This document shows positions 10,199 to 20,744 of a stretch of 64,000 nucleotides of DNA, piece by piece. Source of the DNA: Mesostigma viride (lineage: Eukaryota > Streptophyta > Mesostigmatophyceae > Mesostigmatales > Mesostigmataceae); assembly GCA_009746045.1 (NCBI GenBank), contig RPFO01000310.1, forward strand, positions 2,008,142 to 2,072,141, written 5' to 3'. Position numbers and translations under genes: made by a program. The notes beneath the pieces were generated by a model, which was given only the letters and a program-made list of their open reading frames with translations, was not told where the DNA came from and searched no databases. How positions within the stretch are numbered: the first letter of the stretch is position 1; the number at the start of each line of letters is the position of its first letter.

Positions 10199-11440
10199 AT
10201 GTCTTCGGACGACAATCTTTCAGAGCAGAGGTCTGGCCCTGGTGAGCACGGACCGGCTCAATTTTCTGTCGACCCTGGCCCAGGCGAGCACAGGGATGAC
10301 AATAAGAATATGTCCGACCAGCCCCGGGAGGAGGGCTGCGGGCAGGGAAGTACTAGTAGTGACAACCAGCGTGCGCGTGATAAGGTGCTTCGGCGGGAGA
10401 CCTTGCTTCAAGAGGCGAAGCTGCTGTCGGCAATCAAGAAATGGGTTCCAGCCCCGCTGGTGCCTGGTGCTATTCAAGCAGACCGGGATCGCTTTGTAAG
10501 CTCTCTTGGGCCGTTTTTCCGCAGGCTCGCGGGCAACCGAGACATCATTCCGGACTGGCTGGAGTTTCTTCGTGGAACCCCGCTGGGAGACCGCGAGAAA
10601 AACCACCCAGAGTGGATTTCGCTGCTGGATAGAGCACAGCGTCTGCGGTGGTCGCCGTTCGAGTTTCTGCGCCGAGCGAGGGAGACTTTTCTTCGTTCTA
10701 TCACTGCCAAAACCTGCGACGAGATCGAGGAATTTGTAGATGCAAAGCCGAAGCCCGGGCAGACCATCATCGAGCACCTCAACTCTTACTACGACATGCT
10801 GGAGAAGCAGGGGCTCCGGTGGCCTGACGAGGCGGTGAATCTCCGATGGATCCAAAACTGTGCTCTGTCCGAATCCGAGAAGCGGAATTTGGTCGCCAAC
10901 TGCCGCGGTTACCTGTGCGACACTCACCGATGCAGAGCTCACCTCAAGGAGCTCCTGACGAATCAAACCCGTGTTTCCAGAGAAGGAGGTGCCGCGGAGG
11001 TGCCTCGTGTCGCCATGGTGATGGAGCAGCAACGGGAAATCTTCTGCTACAACTGCGGGCAGCCCGGGCACACACGCCGCGCATGTAAGGGTAAGGTTGT
11101 CGCTAATTCTGAGTCCTTCCCTCCCTGCACTTTCTGTAATAGGACTAACCATCTGGCTAAGGATTGCTACTTTCGCAAGTGCAAGTCTTGTGGCAATTCT
11201 GGACATGATGCGTCTGCCTGCAGGAGCAAGGCGGGCGCTGGACCCAAGGATACCCAGATGGAGGTCCTCAAGCTGCTGCAGCAGATCTCCCAAGCCGTCA
11301 AGAGCGGTGCCCTTCGTGGTGGCGACGCTTCTCAGCCGCGTGGTGGTGACGCTTCCCAGCCGCGTGGTGGTGATGCTTCTCAGCCGCGGGGTGGCAATAC
11401 CTCTCGTGGCCGCAAGAGGAAGCAGCAGCAGAAAAACTAG
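10199..11440 (+). CDS. gag: Copia Gag polyprotein with three CCHC zinc knuckles
   Basis: The ATG at 10199 is the first in frame after the LTR and gives 413 residues. The N-terminal third is acidic and low in order. The middle (about residues 90-250) is a retrotransposon capsid-type helical domain, with FLRRARETFLRSI and PGQTIIEHLNSYYDML. Three knuckles of the form CX2CX4HX4C follow: CYNCGQPGHTRRAC, CTFCNRTNHLAKDC and CKSCGNSGHDASAC. The C-terminus carries four RGGDASQP-type repeats and a basic RGRKRKQQQ end, an RGG-box-like RNA-binding tail. Gag assembles the virus-like particle and packages the RNA. The ORF is intact and ends 38 nt before the pol ATG, in a different frame. Confidence 0.93.
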   Translation: MSSDDNLSEQRSGPGEHGPAQFSVDPGPGEHRDDNKNMSDQPREEGCGQGSTSSDNQRARDKVLRRETLLQEAKLLSAIKKWVPAPLVPGAIQADRDRFVSSLGPFFRRLAGNRDIIPDWLEFLRGTPLGDREKNHPEWISLLDRAQRLRWSPFEFLRRARETFLRSITAKTCDEIEEFVDAKPKPGQTIIEHLNSYYDMLEKQGLRWPDEAVNLRWIQNCALSESEKRNLVANCRGYLCDTHRCRAHLKELLTNQTRVSREGGAAEVPRVAMVMEQQREIFCYNCGQPGHTRRACKGKVVANSESFPPCTFCNRTNHLAKDCYFRKCKSCGNSGHDASACRSKAGAGPKDTQMEVLKLLQQISQAVKSGALRGGDASQPRGGDASQPRGGDASQPRGGNTSRGRKRKQQQKN

Positions 11441-11478
11441 ATGATCCTCTCTGTTTATATAACCCCTACAGCGTCCTT

Positions 11479-14400
11479 ATGGATGCTGATGAGAGTGGAC
11501 TCATGGCAGATGAGGCCTGCCAGGTGGTAGGGGCTCCAGCAGTAACCCCTACTGACCGTAAAGCTGCCCCAGTGAGCAGCAGTAAAAGTGCCCCTGTTTG
11601 TGGCATTCCTATCCATGCCTGGAATAAAAAGAGTACCCCAGAGGGAACTCTTCCTGTAAATAATACATGTGGATCTGCTCCTGGTTGTAGACAGATGCCA
11701 CATGGTGTTGCCCAGGTGAGCAACGTATCTGTGAACAATACATGTGGTGCAGCTCCTGTTTGTAGCCAAGCACCCATTGATATTGTTAACAGTCAAGCTC
11801 CTCAGAGCAATAATCCTTGTTATATTGATAATAAAAACTTGGACTCTTGCTCTGCCAGGAACGTGGATGCCCGTCCATGTCCTGAAGAGCCTGAGCCTAA
11901 TGATTGTATTAATCTTAGGACTCTGGCTAAGAGTTTGCATGATGCCTGTGGCCATGGAAACAATGCCATTAGGCTTGTTCAAGCCATTAATAACAAGGCT
12001 CTCTGGCAGGCTTATCAAGATGTCAGAGAACATTGTGTGTGCCAATTGTGTGCTAACAAGCCTTCCAAACGTCATGCAAAGCATCCTGCAGATGGTAGGG
12101 GTAATCTACAAGCTGATATCCTCTACTTCACCAATTACAGGCAATTGCCTTACTTGGTGGCTGTGGATGAATGGTCAGGCTACATTGGAATTGAACCTAT
12201 GGCAGCAGGGGATGAGAATACTCTCCATGCCGCAGTTCTTGTTATTCTGCAGAAGTTTGCAGTTATTCATAAGCTGCAGATGGACTTGCAGTTTAACTGC
12301 CTGACCAAATACTCTGATCTGCCTTTCCTAAGGATTGTGGGTCGTGAAGATCACCAAGCCCAAGGCAAGGTTGACAGATATATACAGGAGCTTAAGAAGT
12401 TGGTAATATCCGGGGACTATCCTGAGATGTTTAAACCAACTTTTGCTGTCAGGTGTTTGGGTGCTGCAAAAGTGGAAAACACCATGAACAACCGTTTTCA
12501 TACTATCAAGGTGCGTGGTGTTCCACGGCTGGTCTCACCTCGTGGACTAGCAGGTGGCCTCTACCCTGATGACATCATGCAGGCATGGAGTAAGCAGAGG
12601 TGGGCACAGTATGCTCATCTCTGTGAAAAGGATAAACAGAGAGGAGAATCATTAAAATTTGAGGTGGGAGACCAGGTGATCTTCCACAAAGAAAATGCTC
12701 CTGGTAAACGTGGTTATTGGCAGGGTCCAGGGACCATAACCTCAGTTGACCTGGAGATGAAAACTGCTGATGTGGTCTGGAATGGGACCACTTATCATCT
12801 GGCTTGGAATAGATTGAAGAGAGATCCAATGAACGTTCAAGAAAATCCCCTGGAAATTATGGCCCCTGAAGAGGCACTTGGATCTCCCAATCTTTCCTGT
12901 CCACCTTTGGCCAGTGAACAGGCTGGACTCCAACTACCAGAAAGGGCGGCCTCCCATCAACTGGAGCCTACTACTCAGCAAGCTCAGCCTAAGACATTGA
13001 CTGGGATATCACAGGATGATATGGATGAAGCTGACTTGTTGGATAATAGGGTGTCTGATCAGCACCGGAAGCTCCGGCCGTTGGAACATGGGCTTGAGAC
13101 CCCTGGGCAGGTGGATAACATATTTCAGTCTGAACAGCCAAAGCTTGGATCCAATTACCCTGGTAATAAGCCATTGCCCTTGGAGACTGATGGGATTCCA
13201 GCCCAAGGAAGACAAGCTGAGGAGGGGTTGTCCAGGTTGAACACTCAGCTCGGCAAGAGAGGCAATCCTCAAGAGCTTCGGGATATTGTAAAGAAGCTCA
13301 AGCCCTCACTAAAGATTGCCAAAATAACTTCTCTTCTAGAGAAGGGCATGGACCTTGATGGCTTTGATGTGGATACCAAAGCAGAGGTCTCTGTCACCTC
13401 GCCCTTTAATGCTTTGCTGGATAAGTATTCCCTTGAACCCAGTCCATGGACTATTGTCCAAGACTTTGCGGGTAACACTGATCATCAAGTTCTTGGGAAT
13501 ATCACTATCCCATTCTTGGGTGAGTCTTTGACACTTTGTGTTGTTGATGGCTATAAGGGACCCACTCTCATTGGCCAGCCATTCTTGGTGACTCCCGGTG
13601 TTACCATTGTTGATGGCCCCAATAACACAAAGAGTCTCCTAAAAACCCATTGTGACCCAATTCCTCTGGAATCATTCAGATGTCTCTTGCCTCTTGAAAT
13701 GTTCCAGAAGGCAAATTGGAAGACCGCCTGTGTCGGTTCAATAAAAGGAGCAGAATGGGGAAGGGATATACCCCCAGCTTCTGAGCTGGTAGAACCCGCC
13801 CAGCTCAGTGTGACTTCTCTTGGTCTCACAAAAAGGTCATTTGCTGCTCATAGCCCCATGTCCTTTGATGATGTAGACCTGGATTGTCACACTTTCGCTG
13901 GCCTTGAGGCCTGGCGAGTAGCATTGGCGCGTGCGCTCCAGGAGTGGCAAACGCTGGATGTTTTTGAAGGCATTTCAGAACCTCCACCCAATGCTCAAAT
14001 GCTTCAGTTGCGTTTTGTATGCAAGATGAAGAGCAAGCTTGGTGAGCCTCCCATACCAAACGCACGTCCAGTCGTGACCCAGTTCCATGGTACTACAGAC
14101 TTTGATAAGGAGGAGCTGTACACTCCTGGCCTGTCACATCCTGTTCTCAGGCTTATTCTTAGTCTGTACCTTGGTGCTTTGGACTATGGCTTGGATTATG
14201 GAGCAGAAATTGATGACTTCACCAGGGCCTTTTTGCATGGTGATCCTCAGGTGGCCAGAGCCACTTGGCAAGCTCAAAGACCCTGTTGTGTTAAGACCCC
14301 AGCATGCTGGATAGCTGAAGTAGGTCATCCCTACATGCAGCCTAAAGTGGGCTGGGAAGGACTGGTCAGCAGTCCAGTCATCTGGTATGAAACCATTGCT

Positions 14401-15408
14401 CCTGCCATCCAGGAGAGATGTCAGATGCAACAATCTCATCTTGCTTATTGTCTCTTTGTGGGGCAATCCAAAGGACAACCCACCTGGGCTACCTTACATG
14501 GAGATGATATGCAACGCATTGGTCCCAAGGGATGGTTGAATGAGACCTATAAAAGGCTCAATGACAAGTCCCCTATTGGTACCAGAGCATGGTTTAGTAA
14601 AAACAGCCAGGTACCTTACTGTGGCATTGGCTGTACCCTTTTCCAGGATGACAAAGGATGGCATCTTAAGCTGCAATCGGCGAAGGGGTATAAAGAAAAA
14701 GTAATAACTCAGTTGCCCAAGAGAGTAACTGAGGAGAATGCCCCTACGGTTAAAGGTCAACTGGGTTGGCTGGCTGCCACAACTAACCCTGACCTGGCAG
14801 TACAGAGTAGGATGCCAGACTCTGTTGTTGTAGGAGAAGGAAGGAGGCGCCTGGAGAGCTGCCTCAATGAATCTCCTGACTTGGTGTTGTCCGGTGTAGA
14901 CTGGCATGGGCGCATCATCATAGACGCCTACACAGATGCTAGCCAAGAGTCTAGATCTGCCAACAAGATTGGTGCCAGAGCCGGATGCCTGATCACCATC
15001 AGGAATGAAGGCAAACAGCCCTCGTTGGTATACTGGTCCAGTAACCTTCAGAGGAGGCGGTTTGCTGGCATTGACACCGCTGAGTGCAGGGCATACGCCA
15101 TGTGCATTCGCGATGCCATATACATAAGAGAGCTACTCTTATGGTGTCTGAGTCAGATAAGACCTCAACCCGTGATTGATGTCAGGGTTTATTGTGATAA
15201 TAAGCCCGTGGTCTCTTTTATCAAGAATGAGAGGGCCACTACTACTGACTTGGACTACCTTGTGGCAAAGGAGTTGTCCAGCCACTGTATAACCATACAT
15301 CTGCCAGGACACTCAAATCCTGCTGATGCTATGACCAAGCTTCCACGACTGGCCCTTAATGGGTACCAGTTGCTGCGGTCCATGATGGCTGGGAAACCCT
15401 TGTCATGA
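11479..15408 (+). CDS. pol: Copia Pol polyprotein: integrase, retropepsin-like, RT, RNase H
   Basis: A 1309-residue intact ORF beginning with its own ATG. Residues 1-140 are low complexity with a repeated VNNTCG-AP-C unit. The integrase zinc site has His154/His159 with Cys188-x2-Cys191. The integrase core has Asp213 and Asp269, and GKVDRY puts Asp299 where Glu is expected. An SH3-like end (GDQVIF...GYWQGPG) follows at about 390-450. Residues 630-720 resemble a retropepsin (VDTKAEVSV...LIGQPFL), with DTK632-634 instead of DTG. The RT has EIDDFTRAFLHG (Asp912/913) and LHGDD (Asp1009-1010) in place of YVDD. The RNase H has DAYTDAS, a TAECRAYA segment, CDN, and a C-terminal NPADAMTK. The apparent order IN-PR-RT-RH differs from the normal Copia order PR-IN-RT-RH. 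Confidence 0.9.
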   Translation: MDADESGLMADEACQVVGAPAVTPTDRKAAPVSSSKSAPVCGIPIHAWNKKSTPEGTLPVNNTCGSAPGCRQMPHGVAQVSNVSVNNTCGAAPVCSQAPIDIVNSQAPQSNNPCYIDNKNLDSCSARNVDARPCPEEPEPNDCINLRTLAKSLHDACGHGNNAIRLVQAINNKALWQAYQDVREHCVCQLCANKPSKRHAKHPADGRGNLQADILYFTNYRQLPYLVAVDEWSGYIGIEPMAAGDENTLHAAVLVILQKFAVIHKLQMDLQFNCLTKYSDLPFLRIVGREDHQAQGKVDRYIQELKKLVISGDYPEMFKPTFAVRCLGAAKVENTMNNRFHTIKVRGVPRLVSPRGLAGGLYPDDIMQAWSKQRWAQYAHLCEKDKQRGESLKFEVGDQVIFHKENAPGKRGYWQGPGTITSVDLEMKTADVVWNGTTYHLAWNRLKRDPMNVQENPLEIMAPEEALGSPNLSCPPLASEQAGLQLPERAASHQLEPTTQQAQPKTLTGISQDDMDEADLLDNRVSDQHRKLRPLEHGLETPGQVDNIFQSEQPKLGSNYPGNKPLPLETDGIPAQGRQAEEGLSRLNTQLGKRGNPQELRDIVKKLKPSLKIAKITSLLEKGMDLDGFDVDTKAEVSVTSPFNALLDKYSLEPSPWTIVQDFAGNTDHQVLGNITIPFLGESLTLCVVDGYKGPTLIGQPFLVTPGVTIVDGPNNTKSLLKTHCDPIPLESFRCLLPLEMFQKANWKTACVGSIKGAEWGRDIPPASELVEPAQLSVTSLGLTKRSFAAHSPMSFDDVDLDCHTFAGLEAWRVALARALQEWQTLDVFEGISEPPPNAQMLQLRFVCKMKSKLGEPPIPNARPVVTQFHGTTDFDKEELYTPGLSHPVLRLILSLYLGALDYGLDYGAEIDDFTRAFLHGDPQVARATWQAQRPCCVKTPACWIAEVGHPYMQPKVGWEGLVSSPVIWYETIAPAIQERCQMQQSHLAYCLFVGQSKGQPTWATLHGDDMQRIGPKGWLNETYKRLNDKSPIGTRAWFSKNSQVPYCGIGCTLFQDDKGWHLKLQSAKGYKEKVITQLPKRVTEENAPTVKGQLGWLAATTNPDLAVQSRMPDSVVVGEGRRRLESCLNESPDLVLSGVDWHGRIIIDAYTDASQESRSANKIGARAGCLITIRNEGKQPSLVYWSSNLQRRRFAGIDTAECRAYAMCIRDAIYIRELLLWCLSQIRPQPVIDVRVYCDNKPVVSFIKNERATTTDLDYLVAKELSSHCITIHLPGHSNPADAMTKLPRLALNGYQLLRSMMAGKPLS

Positions 15409-15676
15409 GGAGTAATCTGGGAGCCTGAGCCTAATGCTCCTCCTGTAGGTTTTTATCCCCCTGGAGGTTTTGTCCTCTCTGGAGAAGAGGTTTTCCTTCA
15501 GATTTGGGTTTTCCCTACAGCAGGTTACACCAACCATGCAATGATGAGATGCAAACTCCATAAGACCCAAGTGAGTCCCCATTGCCCACATATGTGAAAG
15601 TGAACTGGCCAGGTGCGGCCGAACATCAATGAATACATCTAAGCCTTATCACTTTCACAAGGGAAAGAATGGCTGG
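15409..15676 (+). other. Copia 3' untranslated region and polypurine tract
   Basis: Non-coding spacer after pol. The purine-rich stretch AAGGGAAAGAATGGCTGG directly abuts the 3' LTR and is the likely plus-strand primer site. Confidence 0.6.
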
Positions 15677-16158
15677 AGTTGGTTGGAGACCCATCTAGGG
15701 TCCACATGGGTCCTCAGAGATAGAGGATCTTGTACAGATTACTACAATATACTTTATTGTAGTATTGGGCCAATGGCTGTACTTCACTAGTACTCGCCAA
15801 TGGGATAACGCCACGTAGAATATGTGGGCGTCTCCCAGGCCTCCACGTCACCGGCTGGTCAAGGGCCGGTGTAGTACTGTCAATAGGACTGAGCCGACTA
15901 TCGGCCTATTATGTATGCGCATCTGCCTTGGTACCTCCTAGAGGATTCTAGAAGTATCTAACACGCGGCATGCACTGAACTACACGGAATGCATGTCCAC
16001 GTAGGATATTCAGCAAGACTGATGAAGGTGCCAAGCGCAATAGAATATATGCGCAACGAAGACGAATTATGCAGCAACGACAATAACGTATGAGAACAAT
16101 AAACACAACGTTCATTTCATGCTTTCTGATTTACATCGCATTCCATTTATTTGCAACT
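15677..16158 (+). repeat. Copia 3' LTR
   Basis: 482 bp, no difference from the 5' LTR found on reading. It is followed by the TTTAA target duplication. Confidence 0.93.
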
Positions 16159-16283
16159 TTTAATCCCTGTATGTGCACAACAGGAGGAAAGGGCAGAGAC
16201 CGGCCCCCTTTCTCCTTCATGGCAGAGGCATGCCACAGCAGCAATCGGACACGATAGACGATCCGGCCAGTTTTGTGGATGCA

Positions 16284-17230
16284 CGCTCCCCATAGTGGTT
16301 TGCCACAGGTGGAACGCCAGAAATTCTATGATGACTTGCATAACCTTGACTCAAGGCCATGCATGCACCCCGGCCCGCCATGCACTTCTTGGTTATGCTG
16401 CATGCTAGACACCAATGCCACACTCCCAGTGGGCACTGCTGGCAGTCGAGCTTTGCGCCTGCTGACACGGTGGATTCATGCTAATGAGATACCCCCCTTG
16501 TTTTCGGACTTTTTCACTGGATAGCGGGATGGTTGCTGTCAACTGCCATGATCCAACGTCCCTCACAGGACTTGGTCACTTTTGGGGGCACTGAACCACT
16601 GTCTGGCCTGTCTGGACTACGTCCAGCGGTACGGCATGCAGCCCAGGTGTGCTTCGGTTCTGGATACCCGGGTGTTCGACCCACCCACGGTGTGCGCGCT
16701 CTGACCACCGGTAATTGGTGCGTGCCACCATTCGGCTTCGATCGGTTCCAGGCCCCCACACGCCGCGCCCAAGCGGTCTGCCCTGACGGGACTGCACTAC
16801 ACCCAGTTCGCGGGGATCCCGAGGACTGGACGGACGCCGACCACGAGCGGAAACCGTGCCGGTGTCCGTACCTGGAGGCCCTAGGGGCTCCGATCGATGT
16901 CGGCGCGCTAGCTGGCCCATGCAGGGTGCGCTCCCAACGCTGCCATTTTTGCGGGCTTTGCGGCCCGCACCCCGCTGCTGGCGGCCCGGCGGCACCTGCC
17001 GGCCATGCCCGGCCGCCGACCCGGCCCGCTCTACCGACAGCTAGGACCCCAAGACGTTCTGGCCGCCCCCGGGCACCGCCTCAACGCGTAACGTACGTAC
17101 CGGGACCCGCTGCTGAAACCGGTGCTCAAGGCCGCCCTAGCTTGCATGTACGTGGAGGCCTACGCACGTGCTCAGGACGCGTAGGCGGCCCAGTGCATAG
17201 CGGAAGCCAAGGACTGCCAAGCTCCACTAG
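16284..17230 (+). mobile_element. Type A LINE endonuclease to linker region, right half of the split copy
   Basis: Continues the copy started at 9338. CCCCATAGTGG through AACGCCAGAAATTC corresponds to about 3465-3510, and the GC-rich part near 16800-17200 corresponds to about 4030-4420. Several frameshifts; no intact ORF. The copy is lost at about 17230, before the RT. Confidence 0.7.
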
Positions 17231-17237
17231 AGTTACT

Positions 17238-17576
17238 CGGAACTGAGATTTTTCTCAGTACGTTTTCTTAGGCGGGCTGCCTGAGATTTCCTGAGATTTC
17301 CTGAGATTAACTGAGAAAAATCTCAGTTTTCTCAGGAAAACTGAGAAAATCACCTGAGAAAACTATAAAGAAAATCACCTGAGAAAACTGAAAAAATTAA
17401 CTGAGAAAAAACTGAGATCAGCCTGAAAAAGACCCCCCGGGCCTGAGATTTTTTTTTTTCTCAGGCGCAAAAATTTCTCAGGCGTCCAGTTTTTTCTCAG
17501 GTTGCTGCCTGAGAAAATCTGAGACTGAGACAATCTGGGAAACTTAAGGCCTGAGAAAAACTGAGAATTGAGAAAC
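17238..17576. repeat. CTGAGA/TCTCAG-rich block
   Basis: About 22 occurrences of the hexamer CTGAGA, counting both strands, in roughly 340 bp, usually followed by A runs (CTGAGAAAA) or preceded by CC. Neighbouring copies in opposite orientation make short hairpins such as ACTGAGA-TTT-TCTCAGT at 17242. Spacing is irregular, so it is not a simple tandem repeat. Confidence 0.85.
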
Positions 17577-17682
17577 CTCATGCACATGCACAGAGAGATC
17601 AATCGCATTCATCACGCCGCAACCGGAAATCGCTTTGATTACAAAGTATTATGATTTCATGTGCAGTTGGAGAACATCAATT

Positions 17683-18355
17683 TCAGTCACTAGACGAGTT
17701 GCTACAATCTGCTTCAGCGTAGCTCACTTTTCTTGCACTTCTCCTCGCAGGTGCAAGGTCGCCCGGACTAGGTGCAGCCACCCCCTTCTTGTGCTGCCTA
17801 CCCCCTCTCCCCCTCTGCCCACGCTTCCCCCGCGTAGGTTCAGCCGCATACTTGCGGCCATCGTCACCACAGGCAGAATCAGCAGCATTTCTCGCTGCAG
17901 GCTGCCTACCTCCTCTCCCCCTCTGCCCACGCTTCCCCCACTTCGGTTCAGCCGCATACTCGCGGCCATCGTCACCACGGGCAGAATCGATCAGCAGCAT
18001 TTTCTGCTGCAGGCTGCCTGCCCCTTCCCCCCCTCCGTCCACGCTTCCCCCGTGCAGGGTCAGACGCATTGAAGCTGCATGGGTCATCACTGTCGCTGGT
18101 AGGTGGAGCCACATCCTCTAGGCTACCATTACCACTGCTGCTGCAGATGGAGGAATCAGTTTCTGCTGCAGGCTGCTTACCCCCTCTCTTCCTCGGTGCA
18201 GGCATGTCATCCCCTCTGCCATTGCAACCCATGCTGCCACTGGCAGCATCATCCGCTGAGGCAGCCTTCTTCTTGCTCTTGGAAGCCTTCTTTTTGCGTT
18301 CTTTCAGTATTGCATCAAGCCGTGGACGAGGACGGGCTCATGCAGGAACAAGATC
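17683..18355 (-). pseudogene. Basic repeat protein, AT-hook-like, frameshifted; unrecognised
   Basis: On the minus strand an open frame reads LDAILKERKKKASKSKKKA, an acidic/Ser linker, PRKRGGKQPAAE, and then about three copies of a 34-residue unit built from GKRGQRGRGGRQPAA and CGDDGR-YAAEP. It ends in SNSSSD and a stop at 17683. The RGRGG cores resemble AT-hooks. A 4-bp GATC insertion near 17990, absent from the sister repeat at about 17880, shifts the frame between the first unit and the rest. Upstream the frame is closed by a stop near 18358, so this is an exon or a broken gene. I do not recognise the family. Confidence 0.35.
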
Positions 18356-18941
18356 AGCAAACACTCGAGTGCCCTCCCATGGAAGCTTCAAGGCGCGAGT
18401 GAGTTCATTGTATGATGTGCTCCCATCAGCCACCAACAAATGCCATGGCAGCTTCATATGGACTATTGCCATTCTCAGGCGCATAGGCTGGGTCCAGTAC
18501 ATACATACCCTACTGAGCTGAAACTGCCGCTAGGTAATACTAGTCTAGCATGCATGCCGTGGGGCGTCGACACTGGTAACTGTTGTCAAGTACTCCGTGG
18601 GATGGTCCACCACCTGTGAAGAGTGAAAAAGACTGGCTTTAGAAAGTATCTGCATTATGCATGTCCCCACCGGCTTTTGCAGTGTCGTGTGCAGAATGTG
18701 AATAACATACCCATACTGCTCCCAACCACTACCGCCATGGACCGCAACGCCTGAGTTCTGGTGGCGCTATGTCGTTTCGTCAGCACGCTCTGTCCTGTAG
18801 TGCACGCCCTACGCCTGGACCGTGTCATGTTCATCAGCTAGGGCCTGGATGCCGAATGCCGCTGCTTTGATCAAGCCAGGTGCTAACGGCTTGATGTTCT
18901 GCCCGATCCACCACAGCAGCCAGGCGATGTCAGCGCACAGT
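18356..18941. other. No recognised feature
   Basis: Short open stretches on the minus strand (for example VHMKLPWHLLVADGSTSYNEL near 18450) suggest decayed coding sequence, but they are broken and match nothing I know. Confidence 0.3.
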
Positions 18942-19830
<889 letters not shown>

Positions 19831-20400
19831 GTTCTATACCAGCGGCCCACCACCAACCGCCCCTCGCTGCCGTGTTCCCTACCAGCCGCCCACGACCAAA
19901 GCACATTTCATGCACTGTCTTCCAGCAGTGGGTCATTCCCATCAAGTCGCAGCTCCTCGTAGACGCACCCAGCCTACCTCTTCGCAAGGCCCAGGGGTTG
20001 AGGTTTACGATCATGTGGGCATACAATTCGGGTTTGATCATGCGGGGGGGTGATGATGTGGTCCGCAGCTCCTCGTGGAGGGCGAGTCGAGTGCGCGCTT
20101 GACGACTCTATGGGGTAGTTAGCAAGACAACCGTTTCCCGACCATGCTGGAGTCTTGAGATGTGGGGGTCGTGGGATGTAGACATGAGGTACCCGTCAGG
20201 AGATCTTTACTAGTTTCTTGGGGTCGACATTGGGCGCCCATGATTCCATCCCATCAAAAAGCACCGAGCCCATTCCGTATGCCCTCTAGCAGCATGCCTT
20301 CAGCCTCTTTGTGGCAGCTAATTGGGCAAGTAGGTCTAATCATAGCCCCGCACCGCCACCCTGTGGACGTCGCTGCTCATCTTGCCCAGCTGTATGGCCG
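19831..20400. other. No recognised feature
   Basis: Moderately GC-rich sequence with no gene I can support. The open frames here are extensions of the repeat ORFs. Confidence 0.3.
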
Positions 20401-20401
20401 T

Positions 20402-20510
20402 GAGGTGGTTGTGCAGGTTGAACAGGCACTTGGCTTGGTTGTGCAGGTTGAACAGGCACTTGGCCTGGTTGTGGAGCTTGAACAGGCACTTGGCTTGGTT
20501 GGTCACGATC
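20402..20510 (+). repeat. 30-bp tandem repeat, about 3.5 copies
   Basis: Units around GTTGTGCAGGTTGAACAGGC recur every 30 bp. In one plus frame they would encode a VVQVEQALGL decapeptide. Whether it is coding is unknown. Confidence 0.75.
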
Positions 20511-20680
20511 AGGTTTAACAAGCACTCGGCTCGGTTGGTCAGCAACTTGAAGGCAGTGGGGCTCGTCCCAGCTTGACAGAACTGAGCGCATTCCCTCCTG
20601 GCCTCGGCATAAGTCGTATGGGGAGACGAGAAGGCACACCATGTCCCCGCGGCTCGCGGTCTCCACGGTGGAAGAACGGA

Positions 20681-20744
20681 ACTACATATAATCAGAACTA
20701 CATATAATCAGAACTAAAGATAATCAGAACTACATATAATCAGC
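20681..20744. repeat. 16-17-bp tandem repeat, four copies
   Basis: Four copies of ACATATAATCAGAACT with minor changes. Confidence 0.8.

Larger units (their letters stand above)
9704..16158 (+). mobile_element. Complete Ty1/Copia LTR retrotransposon, recent insertion
   Basis: A 6455-bp element with two 482-bp LTRs that I read as identical, flanked by a 5-bp TSD TTTAA (9699-9703 and 16159-16163). It encodes separate gag and pol ORFs, both intact. Five-bp TSDs are usual for this superfamily. Identical LTRs mean that little time has passed since insertion. The LTR ends are AG...CT (AGTTG...CAACT), not the usual TG...CA. The order of pol domains and several catalytic residues are unusual (see the pol entry). 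Confidence 0.93.
9636..16283 (-). mobile_element. Type C LINE fragment, minus strand, itself split by Copia
   Basis: The tail (TTAATTAATTTAATTAA) and complement of the hairpin lie at 9636-9680. The body stops at 9703, resumes at 16164 with TCCCTGTATGTGCACAACAGG, and ends at 16283. The uninterrupted version of this junction is visible at 30895-30930. Without the Copia it is only about 188 bp, a 5'-truncated copy bracketed by a 10-bp TSD (one mismatch). Confidence 0.7.

Noticed and set aside
20172-20250. Coding gene with VVQVEQALGL repeats
   Set aside because: The frame is short, has no recognisable domain, and begins without context; treated as a tandem repeat only.
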